DNA of 64,000 bases from Pseudomonas fluvialis (GTDB taxonomy: Bacteria > Pseudomonadota > Gammaproteobacteria > Pseudomonadales > Pseudomonadaceae), in NCBI RefSeq assembly GCF_014207935.1, contig NZ_JACHLL010000002.1, forward strand, positions 305,865-369,864. Direction: 5' to 3'. This document shows positions 28,379-38,076 of the stretch, piece by piece. Positions within the stretch are counted from its first letter, which is position 1. Each line of letters starts with the position of its first letter. The translations under genes were made by a program, and so were the position numbers. The notes beneath the pieces were generated by a model. That model saw only the letters and a program-made list of their open reading frames with translations. It made no database searches and was not told the origin of the DNA.

Positions 28379-29491
28379 TCAGTCGCTGAGCAAGCGACCC
28401 TGACGAATGGGAGTAGCGCCGGCGACCTTGACCAGCCACAGGCCCGGCTGGGCATAACGCAGACGTTCGCGGGCATAGACCACCCCGCTGGTGGTGGCGC
28501 GCACGATGCTGTGGCGATCGGCCAGCGGATCGTGCACTTCAAACAGGGCATCACCGGCCGCCACGCGAGCACCAACCGGCTGCAGGTAGCTGACCACGCC
28601 GGCATGGGGCGCCAGGGCGTACTGCGCACCCTCGAAGGGCGTGGCGCTGCACACGTCGGCGGGCGCTTCTGGCCAGAGGCCAGCGATCAGGCCCTGCCCG
28701 GCGAGGAAGGCGAGAATGGCCTCGGCCTGCGTGGCACAGCGCTCGCCATCGGTATCGAGCATGCCGCCCAGCTCCACCGTGGTGGCAAGGCAGGCCAGCG
28801 GCAGGGGTTTGTCGGCAAAACGCCGGGCCAGACGCAGCCAGGGCGTCGAGCAGGACTCATCGAACGAACTGCCACCGGCATCCTCGCAGAGCAGGACAGC
28901 GCCAGCCTGCAGGCGTGCCGCCAGCGGCGCCAACTGTTGCCACTGCTGCGGCAGGCTGTACAGGTGCACGGCGGCATCAAAGTCACAGTGCAGGTCCAGC
29001 ACCACATCGGCATCACAGGCATGCTGCAGGAGCAGGCGCTGCAGACCCTGCAACTCCGACGCCGCGGGCGGCAGGGCAGCCAGCGCCAGGCGCATCTGTT
29101 CGCGCACCAGGGCCACGTTGGCGACCGCATCACTGCCCAGCTGTCCGGCCAGTGCCGGGGCGATCAGAGGCTCCAGATCAACGAAGTCACGGTTGAAGTT
29201 CTTGCCGGTGGCCAGTTCGAAACGGCCCTGATGATTGGCCAGAAACAGTTGCGCCAGGCCGATGGAATTGGCCACCGGCACCAGTTCGACCACCCCGCGC
29301 AACTGTCCGGCCGTTTCCAGCTCGGCAAGACGGCGCTTGAGCTCTACAGCCACGCGCATGCCCGGCAGTTCGTCGGCGTGCAGGCTGGCCTGAATGTAGG
29401 CCTTGCGCGCCCCGCTGCCGAAGCGGAACACGCTCAGCCGGCGCTCGCTGCCCAGGCTCGCCCAGGGCAGCAGGTGGTCGATTCTCTGCAT
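28379..29491 (-). CDS. aotO: AotO, succinylglutamate desuccinylase/aspartoacylase-family protein
   Basis: This 370-residue zinc-carboxypeptidase-like protein is encoded inside the arginine-transport operon. Zinc ligands are visible as H38-A-D-E41 and H168 in LDLHCD, with the substrate-binding N100-R101 in GKNFNRDF. Family members deacylate N-acyl amino acids. In P. aeruginosa the gene between aotM and aotP is not needed for transport as far as I recall, so its substrate is unknown. The C-terminal part (GVVSYLQPVGARVAAGDALF) looks like the usual barrel-sandwich extension. The gap to aotM is 10 bp. Confidence 0.88.
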   Translation of the reverse strand: MQRIDHLLPWASLGSERRLSVFRFGSGARKAYIQASLHADELPGMRVAVELKRRLAELETAGQLRGVVELVPVANSIGLAQLFLANHQGRFELATGKNFNRDFVDLEPLIAPALAGQLGSDAVANVALVREQMRLALAALPPAASELQGLQRLLLQHACDADVVLDLHCDFDAAVHLYSLPQQWQQLAPLAARLQAGAVLLCEDAGGSSFDESCSTPWLRLARRFADKPLPLACLATTVELGGMLDTDGERCATQAEAILAFLAGQGLIAGLWPEAPADVCSATPFEGAQYALAPHAGVVSYLQPVGARVAAGDALFEVHDPLADRHSIVRATTSGVVYARERLRYAQPGLWLVKVAGATPIRQGRLLSD

Positions 29492-29501
29492 GGCCGCGCC
29501 C

Positions 29502-30203
29502 TCAGTGCTTGCGCGGGGCCAGGTAGGCCAGCCAGCGGTGCTCGGCCAGCCGGAACAGGCGCACCAGGATGAAGGTCAGCCCCAGGTAGAACAGGCCGGC
29601 GGTAACAAAGGCCTCGAACGGCATGTAGTACTGCGAGTTGACCGTGCGCGCCGCACCGGTGATGTCGACCAGCGTCACCATCGAGGCCAGGCTGGTGGTG
29701 TGCAGCATCATGATCACTTCGTTGCTGTACTGCGGCAGTGCCCGGCGCAGCGCCGAAGGCAGCAGGATGCGGCGGTAGAAGGTGAAGCGCGACATGCCCA
29801 TGGCCTTGGCCGCCTCGATCTCGCCATGGGGCGTGGCCTTGAGGCTGCCGGCCAGAATCTCGGCGGTGTAGGCGCTGGTATTCAAGGCGAAGGCCAGGCA
29901 GGCGCACACGGTGGCGCTGCTCAGGTAAGGCCAGAGGAAGCTGGCGCGCACGGCCTCGAACTGGGCCAGGCCGTAATAGATGAGAAACAGCTGGACCATC
30001 ATCGGCGTGCCGCGGATGACGTAGGTATAGAGCCAGGCCGGGAAATTCACCGCCGCCTGCTTGGAGATGCGCATCAGCGCCAGCGGCACCGCCAGCAGCA
30101 GACCGAACGCCAGGGAAATGGCCAGCAGCTTGAGGGTCACCAGCACGCCGCTAAAGTACAGCGGCAGGCTGTCGAGAACCACGTTGTAGTCGAAGATCAT
30201 CAT
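29502..30203 (-). CDS. aotM: Arginine/ornithine ABC transporter permease AotM
   Basis: This 233-residue HisM/ArtM-type permease has five or six helices. The conserved EAA loop is EIEAAKAMGMSRFTFYRRIL followed by PSALRRALP. The earlier segment YTYVIRGTPMMVQLFLIYYG is the standard polar amino acid permease signature. It pairs with AotQ in the membrane. It begins 10 bp after aotQ. Confidence 0.93.
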   Translation of the reverse strand: MMIFDYNVVLDSLPLYFSGVLVTLKLLAISLAFGLLLAVPLALMRISKQAAVNFPAWLYTYVIRGTPMMVQLFLIYYGLAQFEAVRASFLWPYLSSATVCACLAFALNTSAYTAEILAGSLKATPHGEIEAAKAMGMSRFTFYRRILLPSALRRALPQYSNEVIMMLHTTSLASMVTLVDITGAARTVNSQYYMPFEAFVTAGLFYLGLTFILVRLFRLAEHRWLAYLAPRKH

Positions 30204-30213
30204 GCCGCTCCGC

Positions 30214-30903
30214 TTAGATTTCCACGGCCTTCACACCGGCCGAGTAGCGCTTTTCCAGATAGCGCAGGGCCAGCAGCGAGACGCTGGTGATCAACAGGTA
30301 GATGCCCGCCACCGCCAGATAAAAGGTGAACGGCTGGTGGGTGGCATCGGCGGCGTTCTTGGCCTTGAACATCATGTCCTGCAGGCCGACCACCGAGATC
30401 AGCGCGGTGGCCTTGGTCAGCACCAGCCAGTTGTTGGTGAAGCCGGGAATGGCCAGGCGGATCATCTGCGGCACCAGAATGCGGAAGAACACCTGCAGGC
30501 CGCTCATGCCATAGGCCTGGCCAGCCTCTCCCTGCCCCTTGGGGATGGCCATGAAGGCACCGCGGAAGGTCTCCGACAGGTAGGCGCCGTAGATGAAGCC
30601 GAGGGTACCGACACCGGCAATGAACGGGTCGATATCAATGTAATCGTCGTGACCGAGCATCGGTGCCAGGCGGTTCACCATGTCCTGGCCGCCATAGAAG
30701 ATCAGCAGGATCAGCACCAGATCGGGAATGCCGCGGATTACCGTGGCATAGGCGTCGCCCAGGCCGGACAGCCAGCGCAACGGGGAAATGCGAAAGGCGG
30801 CGCCCAGCAGCCCCAGGGCGATGGCTACCGCCATCGAACTCAGCGCCAGCTGCAGGGTCAGCCAGGTGCCATCGATAATCGTGGCGCCGTAACCATTGAG
30901 CAT
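30214..30903 (-). CDS. aotQ: Arginine/ornithine ABC transporter permease AotQ
   Basis: This 229-residue HisQ-type permease has the signature YATVIRGIPDLVLILLIFYG near residue 55. Its EAA-like loop is GEAGQAYGMSGLQVFFRILV followed by PQMIRLAIPGF. The ATG is 121 bp downstream of aotJ; this gap carries a strong hairpin (30995-31019) that probably lowers expression of the permease and ATPase genes relative to the binding protein. Confidence 0.93.
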   Translation of the reverse strand: MLNGYGATIIDGTWLTLQLALSSMAVAIALGLLGAAFRISPLRWLSGLGDAYATVIRGIPDLVLILLIFYGGQDMVNRLAPMLGHDDYIDIDPFIAGVGTLGFIYGAYLSETFRGAFMAIPKGQGEAGQAYGMSGLQVFFRILVPQMIRLAIPGFTNNWLVLTKATALISVVGLQDMMFKAKNAADATHQPFTFYLAVAGIYLLITSVSLLALRYLEKRYSAGVKAVEI

Positions 30904-30994
30904 GATCAGACTTCCTCATGCAGGGCGCGGGTCGCGCCACTGGAGACATCACGCCGGCACCGGGGATCGCCCGGGTGCCGGCCTGCGCGAGCAC

Positions 30995-31019
30995 GCGGCC
31001 CCTCCCGTGGAGGGGCCGC
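30995..31019 (-). terminator. Stable intra-operon hairpin after aotJ
   Basis: GCGGCCCCTCC and GGAGGGGCCGC form an 11-bp GC-rich stem with a three-base loop, beginning 6 bp past the aotJ stop. No T-run follows, so it is more likely a 3'-stabilising or attenuating hairpin than a full terminator. Confidence 0.6.
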
Positions 31020-31024
31020 TGCCA

Positions 31025-31801
31025 TTACTCGCCGTAGACGTTGAACTGGAAGTACTTGTCCTGGATGGCCTTGTACTTGCCATTGGCGCGGATGGCGGCG
31101 ATGGCGGTGTTGAATTTCTCCGCAGTGGCCTTGTCGCCCTTGCGCACGGCGATACCGGCACCGTTACCGAAGTACTTCACGTCGTTGTAGTCCGGGCCCA
31201 CCAGGGCAAAGCCCTTGCCGGCGTCGGTCTTGAGGAAGCCATCGTCGATGTTGACTACATCGGCCAGGGTGGCATCGACACGACCGGCAGCCAGGTCGAG
31301 GAAGATCTCGTTCTGCGAGCTGTAACGGACCACTTCAATACCGGCCGGGGTGAACTGCTCGGTGGCAAAGCGATCGTAGATCGAGGAGCGCTGAACGCCG
31401 ACTTTCTTGCCCTTGAGATCCACCAGCGGGTCGTTGATCACGGTGCCGGCCTTCATCGCCAGCTTGGCCGGGGTGTGGTAGTACTTGGCGGTGAAGTCCA
31501 CCGACTTCAGGCGGTCTTCGGTGATGCTCAGCGAGGACAGCACGGCGTCGAACTTGCGCACCTTGAGTGCCGGGATCAGGCCATCGAATTCCTGCTCGAT
31601 CCACTGGCACTTGACCTTCATTTCTTCGCACAGGGCGTTGCCGATGTCGTAGTCGAAACCGGTGATGGCGCCTTCCGGCGTTTTCATGGCGAAGGGTGGG
31701 TAGGCGGCTTCAATGCCAATGCGCAACGGCTTGTCTTCAGCCTGTGCCAGGGGGGCCAGCAGGGCCATGGTCAGTGCGCCGAGCAGTGCAATCTTTTTCA
31801 T
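31025..31801 (-). CDS. aotJ: Periplasmic arginine/ornithine-binding protein
   Basis: This 258-residue protein starts at MKKIALLGALTMALLAPLAQA, a signal peptide cut before EDKPL. It is an SBP_bac_3 family member: LRIGIEAAYPPFAMKTPEGA opens the first lobe, GFDYDIGNALCEEMKVKCQW and FDGLIPALKVRKFDAVLSSL follow, and GKKVGVQRSS lies at the hinge. The two cysteines of the first lobe (C85 region, EEMKVKC) are typical of the LAO/AotJ group. It is the first gene of the operon, with GGGAG upstream. Confidence 0.93.
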   Translation of the reverse strand: MKKIALLGALTMALLAPLAQAEDKPLRIGIEAAYPPFAMKTPEGAITGFDYDIGNALCEEMKVKCQWIEQEFDGLIPALKVRKFDAVLSSLSITEDRLKSVDFTAKYYHTPAKLAMKAGTVINDPLVDLKGKKVGVQRSSIYDRFATEQFTPAGIEVVRYSSQNEIFLDLAAGRVDATLADVVNIDDGFLKTDAGKGFALVGPDYNDVKYFGNGAGIAVRKGDKATAEKFNTAIAAIRANGKYKAIQDKYFQFNVYGE

Positions 31802-32303
31802 CTTGTGACTCCCGAAATAGGAATGAGCGATTGGCAGTTGAAGCGTGTTCGTCATCTGGCCAGTGTAGAAAGTATCGTCAGCCCTGCCTGCGCAACGCGC
31901 AGGCCTGAGCCGCCAGGACGGTGCTCGGCATTCTAGCGACGGTGCAAAGGGGGTTATTTCCTGGATGCGACAACAAATTACAGAAGGCAGGTACGGCGCG
32001 GGATAGACCCTTGACAGGGTAGGCGAAAAATGACCGAACGGACAGATTTCAAAACCTGTCAATCATTCAATTCCCAGGCCAACTTGATCCGACTGACGGT
32101 AAGCCCCGGCACAGAGCCATCGTGCTGGCAGCCCCCAGCCGCGCGGGCGGAAGATGATGGGTGCTCACGCCCCATCCGGGTGCCGAGCGTTACCCCTTGC
32201 ACCGTTACCCTTCGCACACAATGAACAAGGCCCGCACGACGATTGCCGGGCGGGCCGAGTAGACGCCCCGGCTTGTGGCTGGGGCGCTGCGGTCAAGAGA
32301 GGC
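31802..32303. promoter_or_regulatory. aot promoter region and acsA downstream region
   Basis: This 502-bp gene-free stretch lies between aotJ and the end of acsA, both on the minus strand. It holds the ArgR sites at 31930-31993 and an imperfect 20-bp palindrome at 32041-32060 (GACAG...CTGTC, 16 of 20 positions symmetric). A GC-rich hairpin at 32264-32286 (CGCCCC/GGGGCG) after the acsA stop may end its transcript. No coding sequence is convincing. Confidence 0.55.
31930..31993 (-). promoter_or_regulatory. ArgR half-sites and -10 element of the aot operon
   Basis: On the minus strand, TGTCGC-N8-AA (31957-31972) matches exactly the ArgR half-site consensus I recall for Pseudomonas. A weaker TACCTG-N8-AA sits 21 bp upstream (31978-31993), the spacing expected for tandem half-sites. 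TAGAAT at 31930-31935 is a good -10, which places the perfect half-site around -35 to -50, as for an activator. Confidence 0.6.
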
Positions 32304-34259
32304 TTACGCCGCCTGCATGCCGCGATGGGTGTCGATCAGGTGTTGCACCACACTGGGGTCGGCCAGGGTGGAAATGTCGCCGAGCGAGTCGTATTCGGCG
32401 ACGGCGATCTTGCGCAGGATGCGGCGCATGATCTTGCCCGAGCGGGTCTTCGGCAATCCCGGAGCCCACTGGATGACATCAGGCGAGGCGATCGGGCCGA
32501 TCTCCTTGCGTACCCAATTGCGCAGTTCCTGACGCAGCGCCTCGTTGGGCTCTTCGCCGCTGTTCAGGGTGACGTAGACATAGATGCCCTGCCCCTTGAT
32601 GTCGTGCGGCATGCCGACCACGGCGGCCTCGGCGACCTTCGGGTGGGCGACCATGGCGCTTTCGATCTCGGCAGTACCCATGCGGTGGCCGGAAACGTTG
32701 AGCACGTCATCCACGCGACCGGTGATCCAGTAGTAGCCGTCCTCGTCGCGACGGGCGCCGTCACCGGTGAAGTACATGCCCTTGAAGGTCTTGAAGTAAG
32801 TGTCGACATAGCGGTCGTGGTCGCCGTACAGGGTACGGGCCTGGCCCGGCCAGGAATCGATGATCACCAGGTTGCCCTCGGTGGCACCGTCCAGCAGGTT
32901 GCCCAGGTTGTCCACCAGTGCCGGCTGCACGCCGAAGAACGGACGGGTGGCCGAACCCGGCTTGAGCGCGGTGGCACCCGGCAGCGGGCTGATCAGGATG
33001 CCGCCGGTTTCGGTCTGCCACCAGGTGTCGACGATCGGGCAGCGGCCCTGCCCCACGGCATCGTGGTACCAGTGCCAGGCTTCCGGGTTGATCGGTTCAC
33101 CCACCGAGCCGAGCAGGCGCAGGCTGGAGCCGTCGGCACCCTCCACCGCGGCACGGCCTTCGGCCATCATGGCGCGGATCGCGGTCGGCGCGGTGTAGAG
33201 GATATTGACCTTGTGCTTGTCGATGATCTTCTGCACGCGGGTCACGTCCGGGTAGTTCGGCACGCCCTCGAACAGCAGGGTGGTGGCACCGTTGGCCAGC
33301 GGGCCGTAAACGATGTAGCTGTGACCGGTGACCCAGCCCACGTCGGCTGTGCACCAGTAGACCTCACCCGGCTTGTAGTCGAACACGTACTCGTGGGTCA
33401 TGGCCGCGTAGACCAAGTAGCCTCCAGTGGTGTGCAGCACGCCCTTGGGTTTGCCGGTGGAGCCGGAGGTATAGAGGATGAACAGCGCCTCCTCGGCGCC
33501 CATTTCCTTCGGCGCACAGGTGCTGGACGCGACCTTCATCAGGTCCTCGTACCAGACGTCGCGGTGGCCGTGCCACTTGATGTCGCCTCCGGTGCGCTTG
33601 ACCACCACGATCTTCTGCACGCTGGCGGTTTCCGGGTTGGTCAGCGCCTCGTCGACGTTGGCCTTGAGCGGGGTCTTCTTACCGCCGCGAACGCCTTCAT
33701 CGGCGGTGATCACGATCTTCGACTGGCAGTCGATGATGCGCCCAGCCAGGGCCTCCGGCGAGAAGCCGCCGAACACCACCGAGTGGATGGCGCCGATACG
33801 GGTACAGGCGAGCATGGCCACCACGGCTTCGGGGATCATCGGCATGTAGATGGTCACCACATCGCCGCGGTGCACGTCCTGGCCACGCAGGGCATTGGCG
33901 AACTTGCACACCTGCTCGTGCAGCTGGCGGTAGGTGATTTCCTGATGTTCGGACGGATCGTCGCCTTCCCAGAGAATGGCGATCTGGTCGCCGCGGGTTT
34001 CCAGGTGGCGATCCAGGCAGTTGGCCGAGACGTTCAGGGTGCCGTCGGCGAACCACTTGATATCGACATGGTGGTCGTCGAAGGAGGTCTGCTTGACCTT
34101 GGTGAAGGGGGTGATCCAGTCGAGACGCTTGGCCTGCTCGCGCCAGAAGCCATCCGGGTTGATGATCGACTGCTGATACATGGCCTTGTAGCGGGCATCA
34201 TCCACCAGGGACTGGGCCGCCACTTCCGGGCGAACGGGATAGAGGTTGGCAGTGCTCAT
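32304..34259 (-). CDS. acsA: Acetyl-CoA synthetase
   Basis: This 651-residue AMP-forming ligase activates acetate through acetyl-AMP. The adenylation motif is [12 protein letters not shown] near 270. WWQTETGG and [20 protein letters not shown] mark the core and hinge, and the C-terminal [17 protein letters not shown] carries the lysine that is acetylated in regulation by Pat-type enzymes. It is placed upstream of aotJ as in P. aeruginosa. Transcription probably starts in the 34260-34396 interval. Confidence 0.96.
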   Translation of the reverse strand: MSTANLYPVRPEVAAQSLVDDARYKAMYQQSIINPDGFWREQAKRLDWITPFTKVKQTSFDDHHVDIKWFADGTLNVSANCLDRHLETRGDQIAILWEGDDPSEHQEITYRQLHEQVCKFANALRGQDVHRGDVVTIYMPMIPEAVVAMLACTRIGAIHSVVFGGFSPEALAGRIIDCQSKIVITADEGVRGGKKTPLKANVDEALTNPETASVQKIVVVKRTGGDIKWHGHRDVWYEDLMKVASSTCAPKEMGAEEALFILYTSGSTGKPKGVLHTTGGYLVYAAMTHEYVFDYKPGEVYWCTADVGWVTGHSYIVYGPLANGATTLLFEGVPNYPDVTRVQKIIDKHKVNILYTAPTAIRAMMAEGRAAVEGADGSSLRLLGSVGEPINPEAWHWYHDAVGQGRCPIVDTWWQTETGGILISPLPGATALKPGSATRPFFGVQPALVDNLGNLLDGATEGNLVIIDSWPGQARTLYGDHDRYVDTYFKTFKGMYFTGDGARRDEDGYYWITGRVDDVLNVSGHRMGTAEIESAMVAHPKVAEAAVVGMPHDIKGQGIYVYVTLNSGEEPNEALRQELRNWVRKEIGPIASPDVIQWAPGLPKTRSGKIMRRILRKIAVAEYDSLGDISTLADPSVVQHLIDTHRGMQAA

Positions 34260-34572
34260 GGTGGTGTCCTCGGAATCGGTTGCTGGGTCTGTGTCGACTT
34301 TGTACCGCTGCCCTCACTCCCCAGCCATTCGACCATGGTCTTACCGCAACAGAACCATGGTCCAGGCAGCAATGGCTCGATCTTGAGCGGCCGCGCAAAA
34401 AAAATGGCGGCCACTTTGGCCGCCAACTCGGGTACTCCAGGGAAGCACCACAATCACACGCGTCTTGGGGTAACACATCACTCGGGAACCAGTATTAGCC
34501 GCATCGGTGAAGCTTGCCATTCGACCAAGGTCGCGTCCGACCAGAGGCCATCACCGACCGACCAGCGCGCGG
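34260..34572. promoter_or_regulatory. acsA upstream region and arfB trailer
   Basis: This 313-bp gene-free stretch holds the minus-strand terminator at 34397-34425. Between that terminator and the acsA start lies the likely acsA promoter; no clear -24/-12 or -35/-10 pair could be fixed. No coding sequence was seen. Confidence 0.5.
34397..34425 (-). terminator. Intrinsic terminator downstream of arfB
   Basis: TGGCGGCC and GGCCGCCA form an 8-bp stem with a five-base loop. On the minus strand it is followed by eight T residues (34397-34404 are all A on the plus strand). It insulates acsA from arfB. Confidence 0.88.
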
Positions 34573-34986
34573 TCAGAAATCCACCCTGCCCCGCCCGGCC
34601 TTGATCGCGCCGCGCTTCTGCTTGCCGTCCAGGCGCCGCTGCTGCGAGCCCCGGGTGGGTTTGGTCGGACGCCGCGGCTTGTCGCTATGGCCGGCCACCT
34701 GCAGCAGTTCGAGCAGGCGCTGCAGAGCATCGGCGCGATTCTGCAGCTGGGTTCGGTATTGCTGGGCCTTGATGATCACCACGCCCTCGGCCGTGATGCG
34801 CGCATCGCGCAGCTCCAGCAGACGCTGCTTGTAGAAGGGCGGCAACGACGAGGCCTGGCTGTCAAAACGCAGGTGCATGGCGCTGGACAGTTTATTGACG
34901 TTCTGTCCGCCGGCGCCCTGGGCACGAATGGCGGTCAGCTCGATTTCATCGAGCGGCAGGTGCACGGAACGGGTGACTTCAAGCAT
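34573..34986 (-). CDS. arfB: Alternative ribosome-rescue peptidyl-tRNA hydrolase ArfB
   Basis: This 137-residue protein frees ribosomes stalled on messages without a stop codon. The catalytic GGQ is in RAQGAGGQNVNKLSSAMHLR near residue 26. The C-terminal basic tail (RRPTKPTRGSQQRR...KQKRG) is the segment that probes the empty mRNA channel. It lacks the codon-recognition domain of release factors, as expected for ArfB/YaeJ. ATG 34986 is preferred over an upstream TTG. Confidence 0.92.
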   Translation of the reverse strand: MLEVTRSVHLPLDEIELTAIRAQGAGGQNVNKLSSAMHLRFDSQASSLPPFYKQRLLELRDARITAEGVVIIKAQQYRTQLQNRADALQRLLELLQVAGHSDKPRRPTKPTRGSQQRRLDGKQKRGAIKAGRGRVDF

Positions 34987-35098
34987 GACCAACGCTCACA
35001 ACGAAAGGCCGCCAGCTTAGCCGCCAAAGGCCTACCGGGACAGCCTGAAGGATTCGACTAGTCTTGTTCAGACAGTCAACGCACAGGGAGTCCGCTTA

Positions 35099-36706
35099 AT
35101 GACCCTGCAACAGAAAATGATCCTCAGTGGTGTCATCAGCGTGCTAGCAGCCGTCGGTCTGGGTGGCATCGGCTACTGGGGGCAAACGCAGATGGCCACG
35201 GCCCTGGCGCAGAATCAACTGAGCCTGCAGGCCATGCGCAACCATCTGGAAGGCGACATGATGCATGACGGCCTGCGCGCCGACGTACTCAATGCCTTCG
35301 TCGTCGACAGCAGCGACAGCGCGGCCGTCAGCCAGTTGCGCAGCGAGCTCCGCGAGCACAGTGAGTGGTTCCAGCGCAGCCTGGAGGAAAACGCCAAGCT
35401 GCCGCTGGGGCCTGAAGTCAGCGCCGCCATTGCCGCCTCGCGCCCTGCGCTGGACGCTTATATCCGCGACGCACAGCAGGTGGCTGAACTGGCGCTCAGG
35501 GATCGCCAGGCCGCTCTTCAGGCACTGCCCAGGTTTGCAGCCAGCTTCAGCGAACTGGAAGAGAAGAACGAGGCGCTCAGCGAGCTGATCGAGCAGATGG
35601 CCCAGAGTAACCACACACAAGCCGAAGCCAGCAGTTCCCGGGCCAACTGGCTGCTGGTGATCGGCATCTTCGCCATTGCCGGCCTGCTTGCCCTACTCAC
35701 CCAGCAACTGTTGCGCGCCGTGCTGCGCCCGCTGCTCAAGGCGGTCAGCGTGGCCCAGGCCATTGCCGGGGGCAACCTGGGCAATCGGATCGAAGTGGAA
35801 AGCCAGGACGAGGCCGGGCAGCTGCAGCAGGCGCTGATCGACATGCAGAACAATCTGCGCCAGATGATCGACACCATTCGCCATGAAAGCAGTCAGTTGC
35901 ACAACACTGCCGTGCACCTCAACCGGACCTCGCAGAACATCGTCGACGGCGCCAGCGAGCAGGCCGACAGTGCCACCAACGTGGCCGCAGCCATGGAGCA
36001 GATGATCCACAACATCCAACAGGTGGCCGAACATGCCCGCAATGCCCAGGGCATCTCGGCGCAATCGGAACAGCTGGCCAGCAGTGGCGGTCAGGTCATC
36101 CTCGATGTGGTCGACGGCATGAGCCGCATTGCCGAGGCCGTCAACCAGTCCTCCAGCACCATCAGCGTGCTCGGCCAATCCTCCGAGGAAATCCACTCGA
36201 TCATCCAGGTGATCAACAGCATCGCCGAACAGACCAACCTGCTCGCACTCAATGCCGCCATTGAGGCGGCGCGCGCCGGTGAGGCCGGTCGCGGCTTTGC
36301 CGTGGTGGCCGATGAGGTACGCAACCTGGCGGCGCGCACCTCGCAATCGACCCAGGAAATCACCCAGATGATCGAGCGCATCCGCAGTAGCACCGAGCAG
36401 GCCGTGAGCAGCATGGCTACTGGCGTCGAGCGGGTCAGCAGCGGCGTCGACCTGGCGCAGCAGGCCGGTGCCTCGATCAACCAGATACGCCATGGCGCGC
36501 AACGTGCCGCTTCGATGGTCGAGGAGATTTCCAGCACCATCGCCGAGCAGAGCAAGGCCAGCAACGAAGTGGCCTTGCGCGTCGAGCAGATCAGTGTGGT
36601 CGCACAACGCAACCATGCCTCGATTCACCAGCTGGCAGCCGCCACCGAGCAGATGGAGTCGGTGGTCAGCGCCATGCAGAGTTCGGTCGCCCGTTTCCGC
36701 CTGTAA
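35099..36706 (+). CDS. Methyl-accepting chemotaxis protein
   Basis: This 535-residue protein has AGGGAG upstream. TM1 is at about 8-28 and TM2 at about 184-204 ([20 protein letters not shown]). Between them lies a helical ligand-binding region of about 155 residues. A HAMP domain (about 205-260) leads to the signalling domain with the hairpin tip [20 protein letters not shown] followed by [17 protein letters not shown]. The ligand is unknown. There is no C-terminal CheR-binding pentapeptide (it ends in RFRL). The gene stands alone, far from chemotaxis operons. Confidence 0.92.
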   Translation: MTLQQKMILSGVISVLAAVGLGGIGYWGQTQMATALAQNQLSLQAMRNHLEGDMMHDGLRADVLNAFVVDSSDSAAVSQLRSELREHSEWFQRSLEENAKLPLGPEVSAAIAASRPALDAYIRDAQQVAELALRDRQAALQALPRFAASFSELEEKNEALSELIEQMAQSNHTQAEASSSRANWLLVIGIFAIAGLLALLTQQLLRAVLRPLLKAVSVAQAIAGGNLGNRIEVESQDEAGQLQQALIDMQNNLRQMIDTIRHESSQLHNTAVHLNRTSQNIVDGASEQADSATNVAAAMEQMIHNIQQVAEHARNAQGISAQSEQLASSGGQVILDVVDGMSRIAEAVNQSSSTISVLGQSSEEIHSIIQVINSIAEQTNLLALNAAIEAARAGEAGRGFAVVADEVRNLAARTSQSTQEITQMIERIRSSTEQAVSSMATGVERVSSGVDLAQQAGASINQIRHGAQRAASMVEEISSTIAEQSKASNEVALRVEQISVVAQRNHASIHQLAAATEQMESVVSAMQSSVARFRL

Positions 36707-36900
36707 CGCGCTGCTCCGAATAGATCTTGCGGAAACCGCAGCGACCTAGTCGGAGCAACGCCATTCATGCCTGCGACGTACTTCACGACCCAGACATTTT
36801 CATTCTTTCGATCCATACCCGGGGTTAATCCACCGCAGTAACGTGACAGCCGGCGTCCTCGTAACGCCCAAGCGCCACAACAACAATAAGGAGCGCCCCG

Positions 36901-37653
36901 ATGCCCGGCATTCGTCTGTCCGTCCTGCCCCACCTGCTCGCCTGTGCCCTGCTGCTGTTCGGCAACCTCGCTCAAGCCGCCTCGATGAGCGCCGTCGACC
37001 AGGTCCAGCTGTACGCCAACCGCGCCACCGTCAGCCTGCTGCTGCTGCGCGGCGAAGGCTTTCAGCAGGCCCACCTCAATCGCCTGCAACAGGACATCGC
37101 CGACCTGCAGGCCGCGACCCGCGAAGCCGTGCAGAACGACCCCGCGCTGCAACCACTGAGCGAAGAACTGGTCAAGCAGCTGCAGGCCGGCGTGGCCTAC
37201 GGCCCGGACGAAGACAAGATGCCCTGGCGCTACCCCGAGGACCTGGCGCAGTCGCTTCGCGACCTGCTGACCCATGCCAGCCAGCAGCCGAGCGCCGATC
37301 CCAATGCCGAGCTGCCGGCCAAGGTCGAATACCTGGCCGTGCAGTATCTGAGCCGCTCCTACATCGGCAACTTCGAAATTGCCCGCGAACAGCCCGAGCA
37401 TTACCTGGGTCAGGACGAGCGCCGCCTGGTGCCGACCATCGACGAGGAACTGGCCAGGCTGGACAGCCAGGACCCTCAACTGAACAAGCTGAAAATGCGC
37501 TGGAAATACCTGCGCAGCGCCCTGCTCGACATGAATAGCCAGAGCAATGCGCTGACCAGCAACTCCGGCCGCGCCTTCGCCCCGACCACCGTCGACCGAC
37601 ATGCGCGCGCCCTGAGCAATCAGTGGATCAGCCTGAGCCAGAGCGCCCAGTGA
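36901..37653 (+). CDS. Exported helical protein of unknown function
   Basis: This 250-residue protein has a clear signal peptide (LPHLLACALLLFGNLAQAA, cut near residue 26). The mature part is almost wholly helical and polar, with no cysteine, no transmembrane segment and a central acidic/proline stretch (GPDEDKMPWRYPEDL). A similar exported protein in other Pseudomonas is annotated only as hypothetical, as far as I recall. No domain was recognised. The 194 bp upstream separating it from the chemotaxis gene hold no obvious gene. Confidence 0.65.
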   Translation: MPGIRLSVLPHLLACALLLFGNLAQAASMSAVDQVQLYANRATVSLLLLRGEGFQQAHLNRLQQDIADLQAATREAVQNDPALQPLSEELVKQLQAGVAYGPDEDKMPWRYPEDLAQSLRDLLTHASQQPSADPNAELPAKVEYLAVQYLSRSYIGNFEIAREQPEHYLGQDERRLVPTIDEELARLDSQDPQLNKLKMRWKYLRSALLDMNSQSNALTSNSGRAFAPTTVDRHARALSNQWISLSQSAQ

Positions 37654-37710
37654 CTCTGGCCCACCCGGCAGGCTAGTCTGCTACACAGCCAACACGCTGG
37701 GAGTCGCCCC

Positions 37711-38073
37711 ATGATCGAACTCCGCCAAGCCCGCTGCATCCCCTGCAGCGGCGCCACCCCGCCGCTGCCGAGCACAGAGCAGCAACAGTTACTCAGCCAG
37801 CTGCCCACCTGGCAGATCATCGAGATCGAGGGAATTGCCCGCCTGCAGCGGGTCTTTCACTTCGGCAACTTTGCCCAGGCACTGGCCTTTGCCAATGCCA
37901 TCGGAGAGTTGGCCGAGGCCGCCGACCATCACCCGGCCCTGCTGACCGAGTGGGGCAGACTGACGGTCAGTTGGTGGACCCACAACTGCTCCGGCCTGCA
38001 GCTAAACGATTTCATTCTCGCCGCCCACTGCGACCTGCTGAGCGAGACCGCCGAGGGCCTGCGCGAGGGCTGA
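37711..38073 (+). CDS. Pterin-4a-carbinolamine dehydratase family protein
   Basis: This 120-residue protein has the family signature ADHHPALLTEWGRLTVSWWT then HNCSGLQLND, where the paired HH and the later H contact the pterin. It dehydrates 4a-hydroxytetrahydrobiopterin formed by aromatic amino acid hydroxylases. It is not next to phhA here, so it may be a second, moonlighting copy. An N-terminal C-x-x-C pair (CIPCSG) precedes the domain. It ends 3 bp from the convergent ABC exporter. Confidence 0.85.
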   Translation: MIELRQARCIPCSGATPPLPSTEQQQLLSQLPTWQIIEIEGIARLQRVFHFGNFAQALAFANAIGELAEAADHHPALLTEWGRLTVSWWTHNCSGLQLNDFILAAHCDLLSETAEGLREG

Positions 38074-38076
38074 AAG

